From: Emydura subglobosa
Taxonomy: Eukaryota; Chordata; Testudines; Chelidae
Direction of reading: 5' to 3'
Length of the DNA: 64,000 nt
Assembly (NCBI GenBank): GCA_007922225.1
Contig: ML679956.1
Coordinates: 15,907,049 to 15,971,048, forward strand
Shown: positions 1 to 9,810 of the stretch, one piece after another
Position numbering within the stretch: position 1 is the first letter of the stretch
Layout of the letters: each line of letters begins with the position of its first letter
Made by a program: the position numbers and the translations under genes
Notes under the pieces: model-generated
What the model saw: only the letters and a program-made list of their open reading frames with translations
Told to the model about the DNA's origin: nothing
Database searches by the model: none

Positions 1-762
1 TTGCAGATTAAACAAGCCTAGTTCCCTCAGCCTCTCCTCATAAGTCTTGTGCTTCAGCCCCCTGATCATTTTTGTTGCCCTTCGCTGGACTCTCTCCAAC
101 TTGTCCACATCCTTTTTGTAGTGGGGGCCCAAAACTGGACACAATACTCCAAATGCGGCCTCACCAATGCTGAATAGAGGGGAATAATCACTTTCCTCGA
201 TCTGCTGGCAATGCTCCTACTAATGCAGGCCAATATTTTATTATCGTTCTTGGCAACCAGGGCACACTGCTGACTCATATCCAGCTTCTTATCCACTGTA
301 ACCCCCAGGTCCTTTTCTGCAGAACTGCTGCCTAGCTAGTCAGTCCCCAGTCTGTAGCTGTGCATGGGATTCTTCCTGTCCTAAGTGCAGGACTCTGCAC
401 TTGTCCTTGTTGAACCTCATCAGATTTCTTTTGGCCCAATCCTCCAATTTGTCTAGGTCACTCTGTATCCTATCCCTACCTTCCAGGATATCTACCACTC
501 CCCCTAGCTTAGTGTCATCTGCAAACTTGCTGAGGGTGCAATCTACCCCATCCTCCAGACCATTAATGAAGATGTTGAACAAAACCGGCCCCAGGACAGA
601 CCCCTGGGGCACTCCGTTTGTTACTGGCTGCCAGCTAGACATCGAGCCATTGATCACTACCTGTTGAGCCCGATGATCTAATCAGCTCTCTATTCATTTT
701 ATAGTCCATTCACCCAACCCATACTTCTTTAACTTGTTGATAAGAATACTGTGGGAAACTGT
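1..762 (-). mobile_element. CR1 LINE, 3' half of the reverse transcriptase ORF, truncated by window edge
   Basis: Read on the minus strand this is the C-terminal half of a CR1 ORF2. The frame at 340-657 encodes a reverse transcriptase palm segment with the conserved string [19 protein letters not shown] followed by the catalytic FADDTKL box, so this motif is intact. Positions 1-339 continue into the CR1 thumb/C-terminal region but the frame is interrupted by a stop and a shift near 300-340. The element continues on the other side up to about 762 with an RT segment that is out of frame, after which unique AT-rich sequence begins. In CR1 elements this protein copies its own RNA at the target site by target-primed reverse transcription. 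The 3' end lies outside the window, so length and flanks cannot be judged. Family assignment is firm; subfamily is not determined. Confidence 0.95.
340..657 (-). pseudogene. CR1 reverse transcriptase fragment (palm domain)
   Basis: A 105-codon open stretch within the CR1 copy. It carries the [15 protein letters not shown] block near residues 17-32 and FADDTKL near residues 45-51, the YxDD-type catalytic motif of non-LTR reverse transcriptases, followed by the [10 protein letters not shown]...M.FN.DKC segment typical of CR1. It is a broken piece: the methionine at the start is simply the first one after a stop, and the family protein is several hundred residues long. Not a host gene. Confidence 0.9.
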
Positions 763-2719
763 ATAATTACTAACGTATTATTAATAATAATGCACGTAAA
801 AGATTTGCTGTTGTACCATATTAGCATCTTACAGTACACAATTCCTGTAACATGCTCGGGAAGTGACTGTTACTCAGTCATGATTTTGGGGAAAAATTAA
901 TGATGGAGCTTTGCAAGGCCAGGTCAGGGAAAGTATCACTGTGTTCAAATATAATATTTTCAAATTTTCCCCACTCTTCATCTCCCAAAAATGCTACTCA
1001 TTTTGAGCAACACCTCCCCATACTTTCTGTTTTTCCCTAATATAAGATTAGGTTTGTTTGCCCACCAAATGATTTGTTCACACAACTCCAGCTGGAAAAA
1101 AAATTCAAAATAAGCCTTCCCAAACAATTTCAACTTGACCTCCTGAATTGGACTTTTAATAAATACCGTATTCTACATTAATATTTTATTTTGACCCAGA
1201 GCACATTAAAAATGATCTCTTTTGAAAATTAATATTTACTTAAAATATTATTTTTTTCTTTTAAAAAATGAAGCCCCAAAACAAAAATAAAACTAAGAAA
1301 ACTAAAAAAGAATTTTTGGTTCTTTAATTTATGCTTTTTCCTCCCCATCAGCTTTCTCTCCCCATCTTTTCAGTGTCCAAATGGAAAAAAAAAAGGAATG
1401 AAAAAAGAAAAGAAGAGGAGAGGGGGTGGAAAGGAAGAGAAAAGACGGAAAAGTAAACAAAACTAAACTAAAAAATAAATAAATGACCCCCAAAAAAATC
1501 TCTAAATCAAAAAATGTTCAATAAAAAAATTTGCAAAACATTTTGGACAAGACATCATTCCTTTTTAAAAAACATGCAGAAAAAGGTATGCAGGTGAAAA
1601 AAATATCATTTTCAACTACTTCTGCATAAGAAAGTCTTTTTTAAACTGAACTGTCAAGTAGGAAAAGCAGAACTGTTTTTTGGGTTGTCCACAGGGCTAC
1701 CCAAATAATCCCTGTATTTATTCAAAGTTTATACCATATAAAGTATTTTGTAAACAAAGAAAAAATACAAGGCATAGTTAACCAGAATTTTGGACATGAA
1801 AAAATGCTATTGTTTTCTTTCCTGCCTAAACACAATCAGGAAGTGAAGTGGAAAGCATGTGAAAACACTAACTTGAGCCTCAAGAGCAATGTTATCAGCA
1901 TGGAAAGTTTCTCATTGTATTAGAAGAGAAATTAAGTGTCTATTAAACACAATCAAAGGGTTGCATGTAATGGTTTTTAAATGCATTGTAAAGGAAAAGA
2001 CAGGAAAAAATCTTTTCAGTTATTTTCTATCCAGCAAAATGAGAAAGTGCCTTTCTGGTTTGTGGAAATGAATGTGAAAGGGCCAAAAAAAATTTAGGTA
2101 ATCTCCCTCAAGCTGGGGGCATGAACTGATTCTTTGTTTGCTCGACCCAGTTCACCCTTTTCTATAGATAATGGCATTTTATGTAACAAATAGCTTCCAG
2201 TTACCACAGGACCAGTGCAACCTGCTGTGCAAAATTCTACTTAATGTCACACCAGGTTACTGTCCATCATAACCAAAGAAAATGTATTGAACTGAATGCA
2301 TTTGGTTTGGGAACTCTGTGTTTTGTCAGCTGTGGTGTAGCTCATTGTTCTTTATACAGTACCAAGCCCATTCTAGTCATACCATAGCGTATAAATGTTT
2401 AATCTCCCAATCCCATACTCGTGGATACATACCATACATACGTTAGGGCTGGAGAGGAGCAACGGCTGCCACTTGCCTGTCAAAAAGCCAGGAAAATTCA
2501 CAGGGGTTGGAAGTTTTTCATTTACTAGAAAGAGTCAAATGCTAATTATGGTACTTTTCTTCCATGTTCTCCTTTAGTTCTCCACCACCACCACCAATCT
2601 CAATTCACTTCTGTCTTCGTCATCAGATGTGTTTGCCCCTCAAACAAATTCCTTAAATACTAGTTTTTCTTCACTTAATACCCATCACTCTTTAAGATGA
2701 CTCTTTTCTGATTTGGCTT
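763..2719. other. AT-rich unique sequence, no gene seen
   Basis: No recognisable coding or repeat family. Runs of A and T are common. A purine-rich tract, almost entirely A and G, runs from about 1381 to 1455. Short open frames at 1889-2071 and 2395-2577 have no family resemblance and look like chance. Confidence 0.5.
1381..1455. repeat. Low-complexity polypurine tract
   Basis: About 75 bases of nearly pure A/G, with internal aaag, gagg and gggg runs. This is low-complexity sequence with triplex-forming composition; no gene is associated with it. Confidence 0.8.
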
Positions 2720-2814
2720 GTCTGCCTGCCTTCCCTTAAGTACTTTGGCTGGGAATCTGGCACCTAACTCTCTTAGGCACCTTTGAAAATTTCAGCCCCT
2801 TCTCTGTTCACTTT

Positions 2815-3500
2815 CAGTGATTCCTTCTCCCTTTCTCCCTACCTCATCACCTCTCCCAGCTGTCCATTCACTAAATCCCCTCTGTTCTACAATCTCACCT
2901 GGGTGGGCCCAAGCAGCATAGAGGGGAAGATTGCATGACAGCCGATGAGGAGTGAAGGGGGAGACTGTAACTTGGTGATCAAGAAAAGTGGGACTGAGAA
3001 CCAGTGTAGTGGGGGAGTGAGAAAGGAAGGCAGACAGATCAGATGAGCAGTCAGGATGTAGGGGAGAACTGGCACTGCCCGGGCAAGGGACAGAGACAAG
3101 GAGGTAGGGGCTGTGGGGGGATTGACACTGAGATTGTACAAGAAGCCAGGGAGGAAGTTTGGGACTGGACAACAGGGTAGTAGAGAGAGAAAATGGATGA
3201 GGAGCTAGAAAGGAGGGAATTGGGACTGGCTGGGCAAGGAGCCTGGAGGGAACTGAGAATGGTAGGGGGAAAAGATTGGGAATGAGAACTGGGTGAGACT
3301 AGGACTTCCTGGGCAGGGAGACTAGGGTTAGGCTGAGATGCCTAAGGAATGGAGACTGAGACTGGCTAGGAGAGAATAGGTCTGAGACCAGGAGCCATGG
3401 GTTGGGGAGAGGTAGATATGCGACAGGGACAGGTTGGAAGGGACAAGGCAGGAGGGGTAAAAGCTTGGGGTGCAGATGGACAGAAGAGTTTGTGCCCATT
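2815..3500 (-). repeat. Degenerate minisatellite, C-rich on the minus strand
   Basis: On the minus strand the sequence repeats variants of a pyrimidine-rich unit with the words 'gtctcc(t)tgcccag' and 'agtcccagt', roughly 40 to 80 bases apart and heavily diverged. The same words occur on the plus strand at 7180-7640, so the two arrays are inverted relatives. Open frames at 2792-3172 and 3299-3499 are low-complexity by-products of the array: Pro/Ser/Leu-rich, no domain. Confidence 0.75.
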
Positions 3501-3785
3501 AGAGCTCATGCCACTCCAGAATCATTCCTCGACTGTCAGCAAATATTAGTGAAATTCAGTGGCATTCCCCTCTAATGCTGGTCCACACCAAGGATAAACT
3601 ACTAGTGCTATCAGTTACGCCATTAGATCAAGTGGCAGAGGTCTGTGTGGTGAATCTAAAGGTTCCAACCCAGCTGATGAACCACATGGTTGCAATATGA
3701 TGCCACATGATGCAATTTGTTTTTTCAGTTTGCTTTTTCGAAAACCTAGGAAATTACACATAAAAATTTATATTCAAGAACAAGA
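3501..3785 (-). repeat. Non-tandem flank of the minisatellite-bearing composite repeat (module B)
   Basis: On the minus strand this joins the 2815-3500 minisatellite. The piece 3685-3785 matches the reverse complement of 6445-6540: both contain 'aatttccta', an A-rich 'gcaaa(a/c)tgaaaaaac' word, and a 'catgtggcacca'-like word. It is therefore the minus-strand copy of the element seen at 6372-7860. The remainder, 3501-3684, is assigned by continuity only. Confidence 0.6.
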
Positions 3786-3861
3786 AAAAAAACAAGGAGA
3801 AACGTGATCATTTAACTAAAACTGTATATGGTACAAAGGAATCCAGTTAGGATTGCACGGG

Positions 3862-3960
3862 AAACCTTAATTCTAGCATTTCCTAACTTTTGAGTACTTG
3901 ACTTTGCAATTTGAATAATGTTTCTTACCATAGGTCTTTTTGTGTGTAATAGTAGGTAAA
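3862..3960 (+). repeat. Composite repeat module A, plus strand
   Basis: Starts with 'ccttaattctagcatttc' and continues with 'ctaacttttgagtacttgac'. The same module occurs at 6379-6460 on the plus strand and at 5735-5830 on the minus strand. At this locus module A is plus while the adjacent module B (3685-3785) is minus, unlike 6372-6545 where A and B share a strand. Confidence 0.75.
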
Positions 3961-4611
3961 AAAATAGTAGGTATTAGCTGGAGTCTTCACATTTTCTTGT
4001 TCCTTTCAGATTACTGTCAGTATTAAAGTCATGGTCTCCTTGATTGACAACCAATAGACAAAGAAACATGGCTTAGTTATTCTTCTCAGCTATTGTGGGG
4101 ACAGGCAAGGGGAGGAGAGACAATCGGAGACGTTTTTGCTGACAGTCCCCAGATTTAAACTGCTGGGTTGGTAGGCAAAGCATTTTCTGTGGGAACACCT
4201 AGACTCTGGAGTTTACCTCCCCCATTGGTCTAACAGAGCACAAATTAACCGTTCAGGAGGCAATGCAAGGCTTATCCATTCAGTTAGGCTTTTGGCCAAG
4301 AGCATGGTATTACCCGTTTGCTTCAGCCACTTTGGGTTGACATCGTGTCAGTTATTTCTGTTGTAATTGTCTTAATTGCTGTGCATGAATCTACAGATGA
4401 CAGACACATTTCACAAACTGGAAAAATACATTGTTATGCAGTGCACAGATTACACGTAGGATCATAGTAGTGTACATTTATGGCTAGAAAGAGCCAACAT
4501 TAATAAGGTTTCCCTTAGCCTTTGTGCAGAGACATTAAATATTTTAGTTGAAAATGTCCATTTTTATCAACTGCTTAGCTGTTGTTCCCAGACTATCCTA
4601 ATATTTATATT
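3961..4611. other. No feature seen
   Basis: Mixed AT-rich sequence without a recognisable repeat family, long open frame or tandem structure. Confidence 0.5.
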
Positions 4612-4715
4612 GTTTGCAGTGTTGTTGTAGTCGTGTTGGACCCAGGATATGAATGAGACAAGGTAGGGGAGTAAAATCCTTTATTGGACCAATAAAGTTG
4701 AATAAACCTTGTCTC
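4612..4715 (+). repeat. Interspersed repeat of the 'tgttgttgtag' family, copy 1
   Basis: Begins 'gtgttgttgtagtcgtgttg', then a 'cccaggatat' and 'gagacaaggt' block, then 'tttattggaccaa' at about 4680-4692. A second copy is at 49113-49255. This is a familiar dispersed repeat of turtle-like genomes, but I cannot name its class with certainty. Confidence 0.75.
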
Positions 4716-5580
4716 TAATATTTAAAGATAAACCATAGAACTGTCCTGATTTCTTGTCATTCTAGCTACTCTGGGTCATCATAAACCCATTGCAAGGCTC
4801 AGGGCCTCTGCATCATCCTGCCTGCCTGGAATCTGAATGTGTACTTTGCAGCAACCTTCACGATGGTATCTGCATGCTTATTTGCATGTGGTTTTCTTGG
4901 CATTTGGAAAAAAACTCATTTTGCAATAATGAGTAGTTATTTAGGGTAAGCCCAGAGGCTCAGAGAGCTGTGCAGTACTCCAGTGTAAAACAAGTTCAAA
5001 CCTGACTTCACAATTCCAGCTGTCTGACCCCAAAATAGTCACCATGGTCTGGGTGGAGAAGAGCCACTAATATTAAATAAGAGCCAGTTTCTAATCTGTG
5101 CCATAGGAGTAACTATGAAAAGCGGCAGATCAAACAGGAGGAAATGGAAGTTGAGAATGGGGGGGCAAATGAAAGACCTCTCCCCCTCTAGATTGGCTTT
5201 ATTCATTATAAAGCTCTTCACTAAAAGAGAAGGTGACAGAGATTCCATACTCTCTCTATAACAACACAGTTTCTTCTTCTTCAGAATTACAAAGAGCAGT
5301 TGGTAAGCCTCACAGTATTTACAACTGTAATTTTATACCATAACTTAGTTTTCTCCATGCATGAAAGAAGAGACATACTCAGCCCTAATTCAAGAGTTAA
5401 CCTTGTTAAAAAACCATCCAGCAAGGGGAAAATTTTCAAGGTGATGTATTGGTATGTAGCTGTGCAACTTCTGTAAACATTAACGGGAGCTGTGGAGCTA
5501 ACTCCCAACAGACTACTCTGAAAATTTCCCTCTCTGGAACTGGGATTGGGGACTGTCTTTATGGGGGAGGGGGAAAGGGA
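4716..5580. other. No gene seen; possibly more of the composite repeat at 5281-5560
   Basis: 4716-5280 shows nothing recognisable. 5281-5560 has the feel of a repeat (a 'gggagctgtggagctaactccc' segment at about 5487-5508 is nearly self-complementary), but no second copy in the window confirms it. Open frames at 5039-5248 and 5287-5730 have no family resemblance; the latter runs through the microsatellite. Confidence 0.4.
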
Positions 5581-5584
5581 GAGA

Positions 5585-5720
5585 AAGAGAGAGACACACA
5601 CACACGTTTGTGTGTATATATACATACAAACACACAAACGTGTATACACACAGAAGTTGTATATATAAACATGGGTATACAATATATATGTGTATACATC
5701 CATATGTGTGCACGCAACAC
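5585..5720. repeat. Compound CA/TA microsatellite with hairpin potential
   Basis: Alternating purine-pyrimidine sequence: (CA)n, then (TG)n, (TA)n and mixtures. The 14-base word at 5602-5615 (acacgtttgtgtgt) is exactly complementary to 5630-5643, giving a stem with a 14-base loop. Overlapping open frames on both strands are artefacts of the repeat (runs of Cys/Val/Tyr/Ile/His). Confidence 0.9.
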
Positions 5721-5734
5721 ATATAGACAAAAAA

Positions 5735-5830
5735 AACCTAACTGTGTTAAAAGAACATTATTAAGGTTACAAAGTCAAGCATTCAAAAGTTAGGAAATTC
5801 CAGAATTAAGGCTGCCTGTGAAACTTTAGT
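5735..5830 (-). repeat. Composite repeat module A, minus strand
   Basis: The reverse complement contains 'ccttaattctggaatttc' followed by 'ctaacttttgaatgcttgac', matching module A at 3862-3960 and 6379-6460. It directly follows the microsatellite, so its other side is lost or replaced. Confidence 0.75.
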
Positions 5831-6074
5831 TCATCCCCCTTGTGCAATATGAGACAGTCCTTAATTACATGATCATACTATTTTTCCACAAAACCCCTGT
5901 TTTCCTCAGCACAGAGAATGGATGTTCGCTTAATGAGCAGCGATTCAATAGATTGTTTTTCCCTTGTTTTTCACTATGTGGCCCTGGGCCTTATTTACTG
6001 CACTCTATTCAAACCCTGCTCTGAAGACAGAATTGATTCCTTGTGTGCTGTTCTAAGACCCTCATCACTATAGC

Positions 6075-6190
6075 ATCTGAGTGCTTCACAAATGTTATTA
6101 ATTTATCTTTACAAGACTCCTGTGGGGTGAGGGGGGTATTATTTCCCCCACTTTGCAGAAGGGGAACTAAGGCAGAGAGAAATTAAGGTC
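6075..6190 (-). mobile_element. MIR-like SINE fragment
   Basis: Plus-strand words 'agtgcttcacaaatgttatt', 'ccccactttgcagaagggg' and 'gcagagagaaattaaggtc' are the reverse complement of the MIR-type core and tail (the antisense of 'cagtttccccatctgtaaaatg' and 'aagcgcttt'). No intact tRNA-like head is seen. Confidence 0.65.
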
Positions 6191-6554
6191 AAAACTATCC
6201 ACTAATGATGCCTGCCCAATTTGAGATGCCTGGGAACTGATTTTTCAGAGTATTCAGCATTATATAGCACTTTATATGTTCAAAGCAAAGACCCCATTGA
6301 CTTCAGCTGCGGCTGTCTGTGCTGAGTACTTCTGCAAATCTGACCCTAGGTCTTAACTTGGGGACACTACACGGGCATCCTTAATTCTGGCATTTCCTAA
6401 CTTTTGAGTCCTCAACTTTCAATCTTAATAATGTACTTTTAATATAGATTTGTGTATGTAATTTCCTATGTTTTTAAAAAAAGCAAAATGAAAAAACCAA
6501 TTCCGTCATGTGGTACCACATTGACACCCTCATGGGTCACCAGTAAGGCTGCAA

Positions 6555-6615
6555 ATCTGTCATGGAGGTCATGGAAGTCACAGATTCCATGACTTCCAGA
6601 GACCTCCGTGAAATT
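6555..6615. repeat. Imperfect palindrome
   Basis: 'ggaggtcatggaagtcac' (about 6561-6578) faces 'attccatgacttccagagacctccg' (about 6581-6605), which can fold as a hairpin with a bulge. It sits at the junction between module B and the GC-rich part of the composite repeat. Confidence 0.7.
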
Positions 6616-7179
6616 ATCCCTGGGGCAGCAGGGCTAAAGCTGTCAGCTTCTGGGCGCTGCAGGGGCCTGGAAGCTCTCAGCTGCCACAGGCATCCAAGAT
6701 AATCCAGAGCAATCAGTAGGGGAGAGGAGGCAGCTCTTAGCCACTGCAGGGGCCCCTCAGTTCCGAGCCACCACAGGCAGCAGAAACTCAGTGTCGGTAG
6801 GGACCTGGTAGCTCCGAGTAGCGGCAGGGACCCCATTGCTGTCCATTGGGGCAGATGGTAGGGACCCATGGCTCCGAGCCACCACTGGTGGCAGGAGGAA
6901 CCCTGCAGCCCCCAGCCGCGGGGGGCTTTGGGGACCCTGCAGCACCAAGCCACGGTAGGCGGCAGAGACCCAGTAGTAGCAGGGACTCTCTGGCTCTGAG
7001 CTACTGCCAGTGGCTGAGACCCCACTGCTTTCCATCAGAGCAGGCAGCTGGGACCCCCAGCTCTGAGCTGCTGTGGGAGACAGGGACCCCAGAGCAAAGT
7101 AATGGTGAGACTTCTGAGACTTGGGTTCCATTCGAGGTCTGTAATGGAGTGTGCTGTAGTAGGCTACCCCCCAAGTTTG

Positions 7180-7640
7180 ACTCATGCTCCTTCCCCTCCA
7201 ACCTGTCTTGGTCCAGTCCTTTCTCTTCCCCATCCCAGGCTTCTCATCCCAGTCCCAGTCCCTCCTCACCTAGCCAGTACAAGTTTCCACTCCTCAGGCA
7301 TCTGATCCCAACCCTAGTCTCCTTGCTCAGCAAGTCCCAGTTCTCTTTCCGCCACCCAGCTCCTTGTTCCCAGTCTCCTTGCCCCGTCAGTCTCAGTCCC
7401 TCCCATCTCTGGCTTCTCATTTGATCGGTCTCTCCCCCACACCCTGGCCTCTAGTCTGTATCAACCTTCCCTGGCTCTGTGACCAAACTCAGTGTCCCAC
7501 CCACAGATCCTTATCCCAGGCAGTCCCAGATCTCCCTCTGCATCCTGATTCCTCGTCAGAACTTTCTCCCTCCCCTTCTTCCCCATTGGTTCTCAATCCC
7601 AGTCTCCTTGCCCAGTTGGTTTGAGTCCTCCCCCCCTCCC
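7180..7640 (+). repeat. Degenerate pyrimidine-rich minisatellite
   Basis: Repeats of words such as 'cccagtctccttgcccag' and 'agtcccagt' with variable spacing. It is the plus-strand relative of 2815-3500. Copies are too diverged to define one unit length by eye. Confidence 0.8.
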
Positions 7641-7860
7641 CCATCACCACCTACCATCATTTTTGGAAATTTTGGCCAAAATTTAAAAGAGAAAATCTGC
7701 TCAGAGAGACTCAGCATGGAAAATTTCAGCCCAAACAGTTAAAAATTAAGAAAAAGTCAAAAGCAACTGAAAACAGGGTTTTATAATGAGAAATGTTGGG
7801 CAATCTTAATAATAGGTAATACCAGCAGCTCTGCTTAAAATACATACAAGTGATAAATAT

Positions 7861-8074
7861 ATTATATACATATTGAAATAAAAGGAAAAGAAAGGAATAG
7901 ATAACTTTCCGAAATGAAGAGCTGAAATGAATTCCAGAGTAAGACACTCCTCACAGCTTATTAAATTGGGTAAATTGGTGAGGACAATGGAATTCTTTGA
8001 ATTTCATGGATGTTTACATTAGAAGCAGGAGCCATCATTTTTAAGGAGGTTTCTAGTACCTGAATTTACCTATG
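7861..8074. other. No feature seen
   Basis: Short AT-rich stretch between the composite repeat and the L2-like tail. No repeat or coding signal recognised. Confidence 0.4.
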
Positions 8075-8690
8075 CTTCCTTTTGTTTTGATGAACATCCA
8101 TAAAGCTACCTCAATATGCACCTTCAAATCCTCTCTCAAAACTCTCCTTTGCAGTGAAGCCTACAAAAAACCGACAATGGTTAGGGCTGCTTGTGTGCTG
8201 AGACCACCGCTCAGCAGGCTGACCAAAATTATAAGTGTGTGTATTTATACTCTCCCATCTGTCTGTGTTCATCTGTAGTCTCTTGTCTTACAATTAGACC
8301 CGGACTACACTGATCTGGCGACAGTCGATGGGAGTTATGCAAGCTACGCTGTGTAGCTTGCGTAACTCCTGTCAACTGATGTGCTTCCCTTCTGCACAGC
8401 ATCTTCACTGCACTGCACCACTTGAGGGGGTGGTTTTACTGCGTCGACTTCTGGTGACTTCTGTGAATGACTCTGGTCAGTGAAGACCCGCTCAATCGAT
8501 CCAAATAGGTTGATCTGACGGCAGCAACTTTGCTGCCGTTAGTGTAGACGTACCCTTATACTGTAAGCTTCTTGGGGTAGGGACCATCTGTTAGTTCTGT
8601 GTTGGTACAGCACCTAGCACAATAGGTCCTGGTCCATGACTAGGACTTATAGGCACTTCTGTAACACAAATAAATAATAATAAGTAGGTA
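8075..8690 (+). mobile_element. L2-like LINE 3' end, interrupted by a MITE
   Basis: The left part (8085-8296) matches the 3' end of an L2-type LINE: 'cttcaaatcctctctcaaaa', 'agtgaagcctacaaaaa', 'tgctgagaccacc' and 'cttgtctta'. The right part (8559-8690) continues the same element with 'actgtaagcttcttggggta', 'tggtacagcacctagcacaa' and an 'aaataataataa' end. The gap between them, 8297-8555, is a separate insertion flanked by TTA. Removing the insertion restores the usual order of the family. Non-coding tail region only. Confidence 0.75.
8297..8555 (+). mobile_element. Harbinger-like MITE inserted in the L2 tail
   Basis: A 259-bp block flanked by TTA on both sides (8294-8296 and 8556-8558). 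Its ends are imperfect inverted repeats: 'gacccggactacact' at the left and 'agtgtagacgtaccc' at the right, sharing the 'ctacact' core. A three-base TWA-type target duplication is typical of PIF/Harbinger elements. An internal hairpin pairs 8331-8347 with 8353-8369 (16 of 17 positions). No transposase is encoded, so it is non-autonomous. A relative in the other orientation is at 12505-12797. The superfamily rests on the short TSD and is a reasoned inference. Confidence 0.7.
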
Positions 8691-8860
8691 CAGCCACGTT
8701 AAAGTGGCGATTTTGAGTGACAACCCAGGCACATGTTTTTAATGAGACATTTCAATGGCTAGGGAGGAACAAATAGTTCATGTGCAAACTTGCTTGTAAA
8801 TATGGGGCCACATTAAGAGTTCGGCATTATATGATCACTTGGAGATGAATAGAGGAAGGA

Positions 8861-8955
8861 TACTCATGTAGGTAAGGCAGCGGACTAGAAGTCAGAAGAA
8901 CTGGGTTCTATCCCTGTCCCTGGCTCTGCCACTGACATCTTGTGCATCCTTGGAT
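8861..8955 (+). mobile_element. tRNA-derived (MIR/CORE-type) SINE fragment
   Basis: 'ggcagcggactagaagtcag', 'ctgggttctatccctg' (B-box-like) and 'tggctctgccactgac' are the head and core start of the SINE type that recurs in this window. The 3' half is missing. Confidence 0.75.
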
Positions 8956-9538
8956 ATAAACACCTTGTGAGGCTAAATTCACTGATGTGTTCATATATGC
9001 AATAATGAACATCATAAACAGCCTACAAACTTAATTGCGTGACATAATTTTTCAGGTGCAGCTCTTAAGTTCCATGAGGGATTGATTTCATGTTCCTTTG
9101 GGGAAGGGAAAGGTGTCTGCCTCAGCTGAAGGCAAAAGATTAATTTGGATCCACCCCTGCTTGTACAGAATCTGTGAAAGCAATCGTACATATTTTAATT
9201 TAAATTCAGCATCTGCTGACTGTCATAACAAAGGAGAACTTCTTTTACTTACAGTCTTTTATTTTGTTTTTAAGATTTAAGATTGTTCTAATTATATGGA
9301 GTCAGGATCTAGAAAGCATAGAGAAATGCAGATTGGAGGTGACATCTTTAAAACATGCAATAACTTTGTGCCAACTTCCCAAAACTCAGGTCCTGAAATG
9401 CACTCCAAAAATATACATGCAATAATTGCAATCACTCAGACAGACCCCACCGTAAATAGCAAATAGAACACATGTGAACATCTTGCAATTATGTGCCTAA
9501 ACAAGCACAGGGTGTTCAGCTTGCAAGTAAACCCTAAG
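8956..9538. other. No feature seen
   Basis: AT-rich; no repeat family recognised. The 60-codon frame at 9098-9280 looks like chance. Confidence 0.4.
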
Positions 9539-9810
9539 AGGAAAGATGGTCCTGTGGTTAATGCATTGGACTGGGCCTCACTAGATCTGGGTTCAATTTC
9601 CAGCTCTGCTACAACACCCTGTGTGACCTTCTACAAACCACTTAAAGCTCTGTGTCTTAGTTCATCAGCTGTACAAAGGGGATACTAATTCTTCTCTACC
9701 TAGACTGTAAGCTTGTGGGTGGGAGGCAAGTTCTATAAATTACTATGTGTTTGTACACAGACCTGATCCCAGTTTATAGCTCAAGCTAATAATAAGTAGT
9801 AGTAGTGGTA
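9539..9810 (+). mobile_element. MIR/L2-tailed SINE, nearly full length
   Basis: In order: tRNA-like head ('atggtcctgtggttaatgca', 'ctgggttcaatttccagctc'), core ('accctgtgtgacctt'), 'agctctgtgtctta', then an L2-type tail 'actgtaagcttgtgggtggg', 'tatgtgtttgtacacagacc' and a terminal 'taataataag'. The 65-codon open frame at 9491-9688 runs across it and is not a gene. Confidence 0.8.

Larger units (their letters stand above)
6372..7860 (+). repeat. Composite interspersed repeat with internal GC-rich and minisatellite parts
   Basis: In order: module A (6379-6460), module B (6460-6545), a small palindrome around 'tccatgacttccagagacctcc' (6555-6615), GC-rich degenerate repeats built on 'gagccaccac..ggcaggga' (about 6620-7095), a linker (7096-7180), the pyrimidine-rich minisatellite (7180-7640), and a tail with 'gagagactcagcatggaaaa' (7640-7860). 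Relatives in inverted order lie at 2815-3785, so this is a dispersed element and not locus-specific sequence. No transposase or reverse transcriptase is encoded. Open frames of up to 192 codons here (6537-7025, 6757-7269, 6846-7424, 7364-7624 and others on both strands) are by-products of stop-poor GC-rich repeats. Exact ends are uncertain; the tail may run a little past 7860. Confidence 0.7.

Noticed and set aside
2792..3172. 126-codon minus-strand frame
   Set aside because: Product of the degenerate minisatellite; Ser/Pro/Leu-rich with no domain.
5287..5730. 147-codon minus-strand frame with a Cys/Val/Tyr-rich stretch resembling membrane protein
   Set aside because: The striking residues come from translated CA/TA microsatellite.
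6846..7424. 192-codon open frame, the longest in the window
   Set aside because: Lies entirely in GC-rich and pyrimidine-rich tandem repeats, with long frames also on the opposite strand; the peptide is low-complexity Ser/Pro.
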